Position numbers and translations under genes: made by a program. The notes under the pieces are model-generated. The model had not been told where the DNA came from, made no database searches, and was given only the letters and a program-made list of their open reading frames with translations. A stretch of 64,000 nucleotides of DNA, taken from contig NZ_KB904056.1 of the NCBI RefSeq assembly GCF_000379905.1, forward strand, positions 77,157 through 141,156, read 5' to 3'. Every line of letters begins with the position of its first letter. Positions within the stretch are counted from its first letter, which is position 1. The DNA is from Rodentibacter pneumotropicus DSM 21403 (GTDB lineage: Bacteria > Pseudomonadota > Gammaproteobacteria > Enterobacterales > Pasteurellaceae). Below, piece after piece: positions 63,251 to 64,000 of the stretch.

Positions 63251-64000
63251 ATGTCAAATCCATTACTTAACATTCAAGGCTTACCGCCTTTTTCACAAAT
63301 TAATCCTGAACATATTCAACCAGCCGTTGAAAAACTCATTCAAGATTGCCGTGACACGATAGAACAGGTCTTAAATCAACCTCACTTTACATGGGAAAAT
63401 TTCATTTTACCTTTAACAGAAGTCAGCGATCGTCTAAATCGTGCTTGGTCGCCTATTTCCCATTTAAATTCAGTAAAAAACAGCTCTGAGTTGCGCGAAG
63501 CCTATCAGGCCTGCTTACCTTTACTTTCTGAATACAGTACTTGGGTGGGACAGCACAAAGGGCTTTACAATGCTTATTTAGCCCTCAAAAATAGCCCTGA
63601 GTTTTCCGATTACTCCGTGGCACAAAAAAAGGCGATTGAAAATTCCTTACGGGATTTCGATCTTTCCGGTATTGCATTACCTGAAGAAAAACAAAAACGC
63701 TATGGTGAAATTTCAGCACAATTATCCGAACTCAGCTCACAATTCAGCAATAATGTTCTTGATGCCACGATGGGTTGGGAAAAAGTGATTGAAGATGAAG
63801 CGGAACTGAAAGGTCTTCCCGAATCGGCATTACAAGCGGCAAAACAATCCGCCGAAAGCAAAGGCTTGAAAGGCTATCGCTTTACCCTTGAAATTCCAAG
63901 CTATTTGCCAATTATGACCTACTGTGAAAACCAAGCATTGCGTGAAGAAATGTACCGAGCTTACGCAACCCGCGCATCAGAACAAGGCCCTAACGCCGGC
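63251..64000 (+). CDS. prlC: Oligopeptidase A, N-terminal part
   Basis: The frame opens at ATG 63251 (Shine-Dalgarno AAGGAAAT) and is still open at the end of the window, giving 250 residues. MSNPLLNIQGLPPFSQI, HIQPAVEKLI, and SRL-type segment LSELSSQFSNNVLDAT match oligopeptidase A (M3 family). The HExxH zinc motif lies further downstream and is not in the window. The enzyme degrades cytosolic peptides, including cleaved signal peptides. Confidence 0.93.
   Translation, partial: MSNPLLNIQGLPPFSQINPEHIQPAVEKLIQDCRDTIEQVLNQPHFTWENFILPLTEVSDRLNRAWSPISHLNSVKNSSELREAYQACLPLLSEYSTWVGQHKGLYNAYLALKNSPEFSDYSVAQKKAIENSLRDFDLSGIALPEEKQKRYGEISAQLSELSSQFSNNVLDATMGWEKVIEDEAELKGLPESALQAAKQSAESKGLKGYRFTLEIPSYLPIMTYCENQALREEMYRAYATRASEQGPNAG

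Overview
The window is a chromosomal segment of a member of the Pasteurellaceae, on the Haemophilus/Aggregatibacter branch. The main evidence is the 9-base Haemophilus-type DNA uptake signal AAGTGCGGT and its complement ACCGCACTT, which recurs throughout the window, both inside genes and as inverted pairs between them. The A+T-rich base composition and the gene content (hktE-type catalase, seqA-menE-mscK-aroC-mepA-lpxM, fldA-fur, mod genes, dnaK/dnaJ) fit that assignment. I see no tRNA, rRNA, CRISPR array, insertion sequence or phage gene.

Layout. 1-0.5 kb: 3' end of an NhaC Na+/H+ antiporter. 0.6-20 kb, all on the minus strand: a contact-dependent inhibition (CDI, two-partner secretion) locus. 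It has cdiB (outer-membrane TpsB transporter), a 3982-residue CdiA ending in a cytidine-deaminase-fold toxin, and its immunity gene. Downstream lies a graveyard/reservoir of four further toxin-immunity modules: a cholera/pertussis-toxin-like ADP-ribosyltransferase relic, a NucA/NucB DNase split by a 10-bp duplication, an unassigned toxin with an Imm8-like partner, and a GH-E nuclease with an ankyrin immunity protein. A final fragment copies the CdiA FHA-2 region. The modules carry pieces of cdiA in direct orientation, so homologous recombination could exchange the active toxin. The immunity gene of the current toxin contains an in-frame G10 tract.

20-34 kb: proA, a secreted protein of unknown function, catalase, apt-dnaX, an NlpC/P60 lipoprotein, and the pyruvate dehydrogenase genes aceE-aceF-lpdA with a terminator before lpdA. 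34-40 kb: mgsA, a YdgA/DUF945 protein, and dnaK and dnaJ separated by an A+T-rich membrane-protein gene, with a sigma-32-type promoter before dnaK. 40-49 kb: cystine transporter tcyP, the molybdate system modABC with divergent modE and a likely ModE operator, nfeD-oxidoreductase-torD, qmcA, and the serine/threonine transporter sstT. 49.4-50 kb: an apparently LexA-controlled UmuD-like gene whose catalytic Ser and Lys are replaced. 50-59 kb, minus strand: seqA-menE-mscK-aroC-mepA-TSUP-lpxM, a tightly packed cluster of replication control, quinone, envelope and aromatic-acid genes. 59-64 kb: ybfF, fldA, fur, a peptide-binding lipoprotein with ybaN, and the 5' part of prlC.

The most unusual part is the CDI locus. 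One full-length delivery protein is followed by a stack of alternative warheads in different states of decay, together with most of their immunity genes. All identifications come from reading motifs in the sequence; no database search was run.
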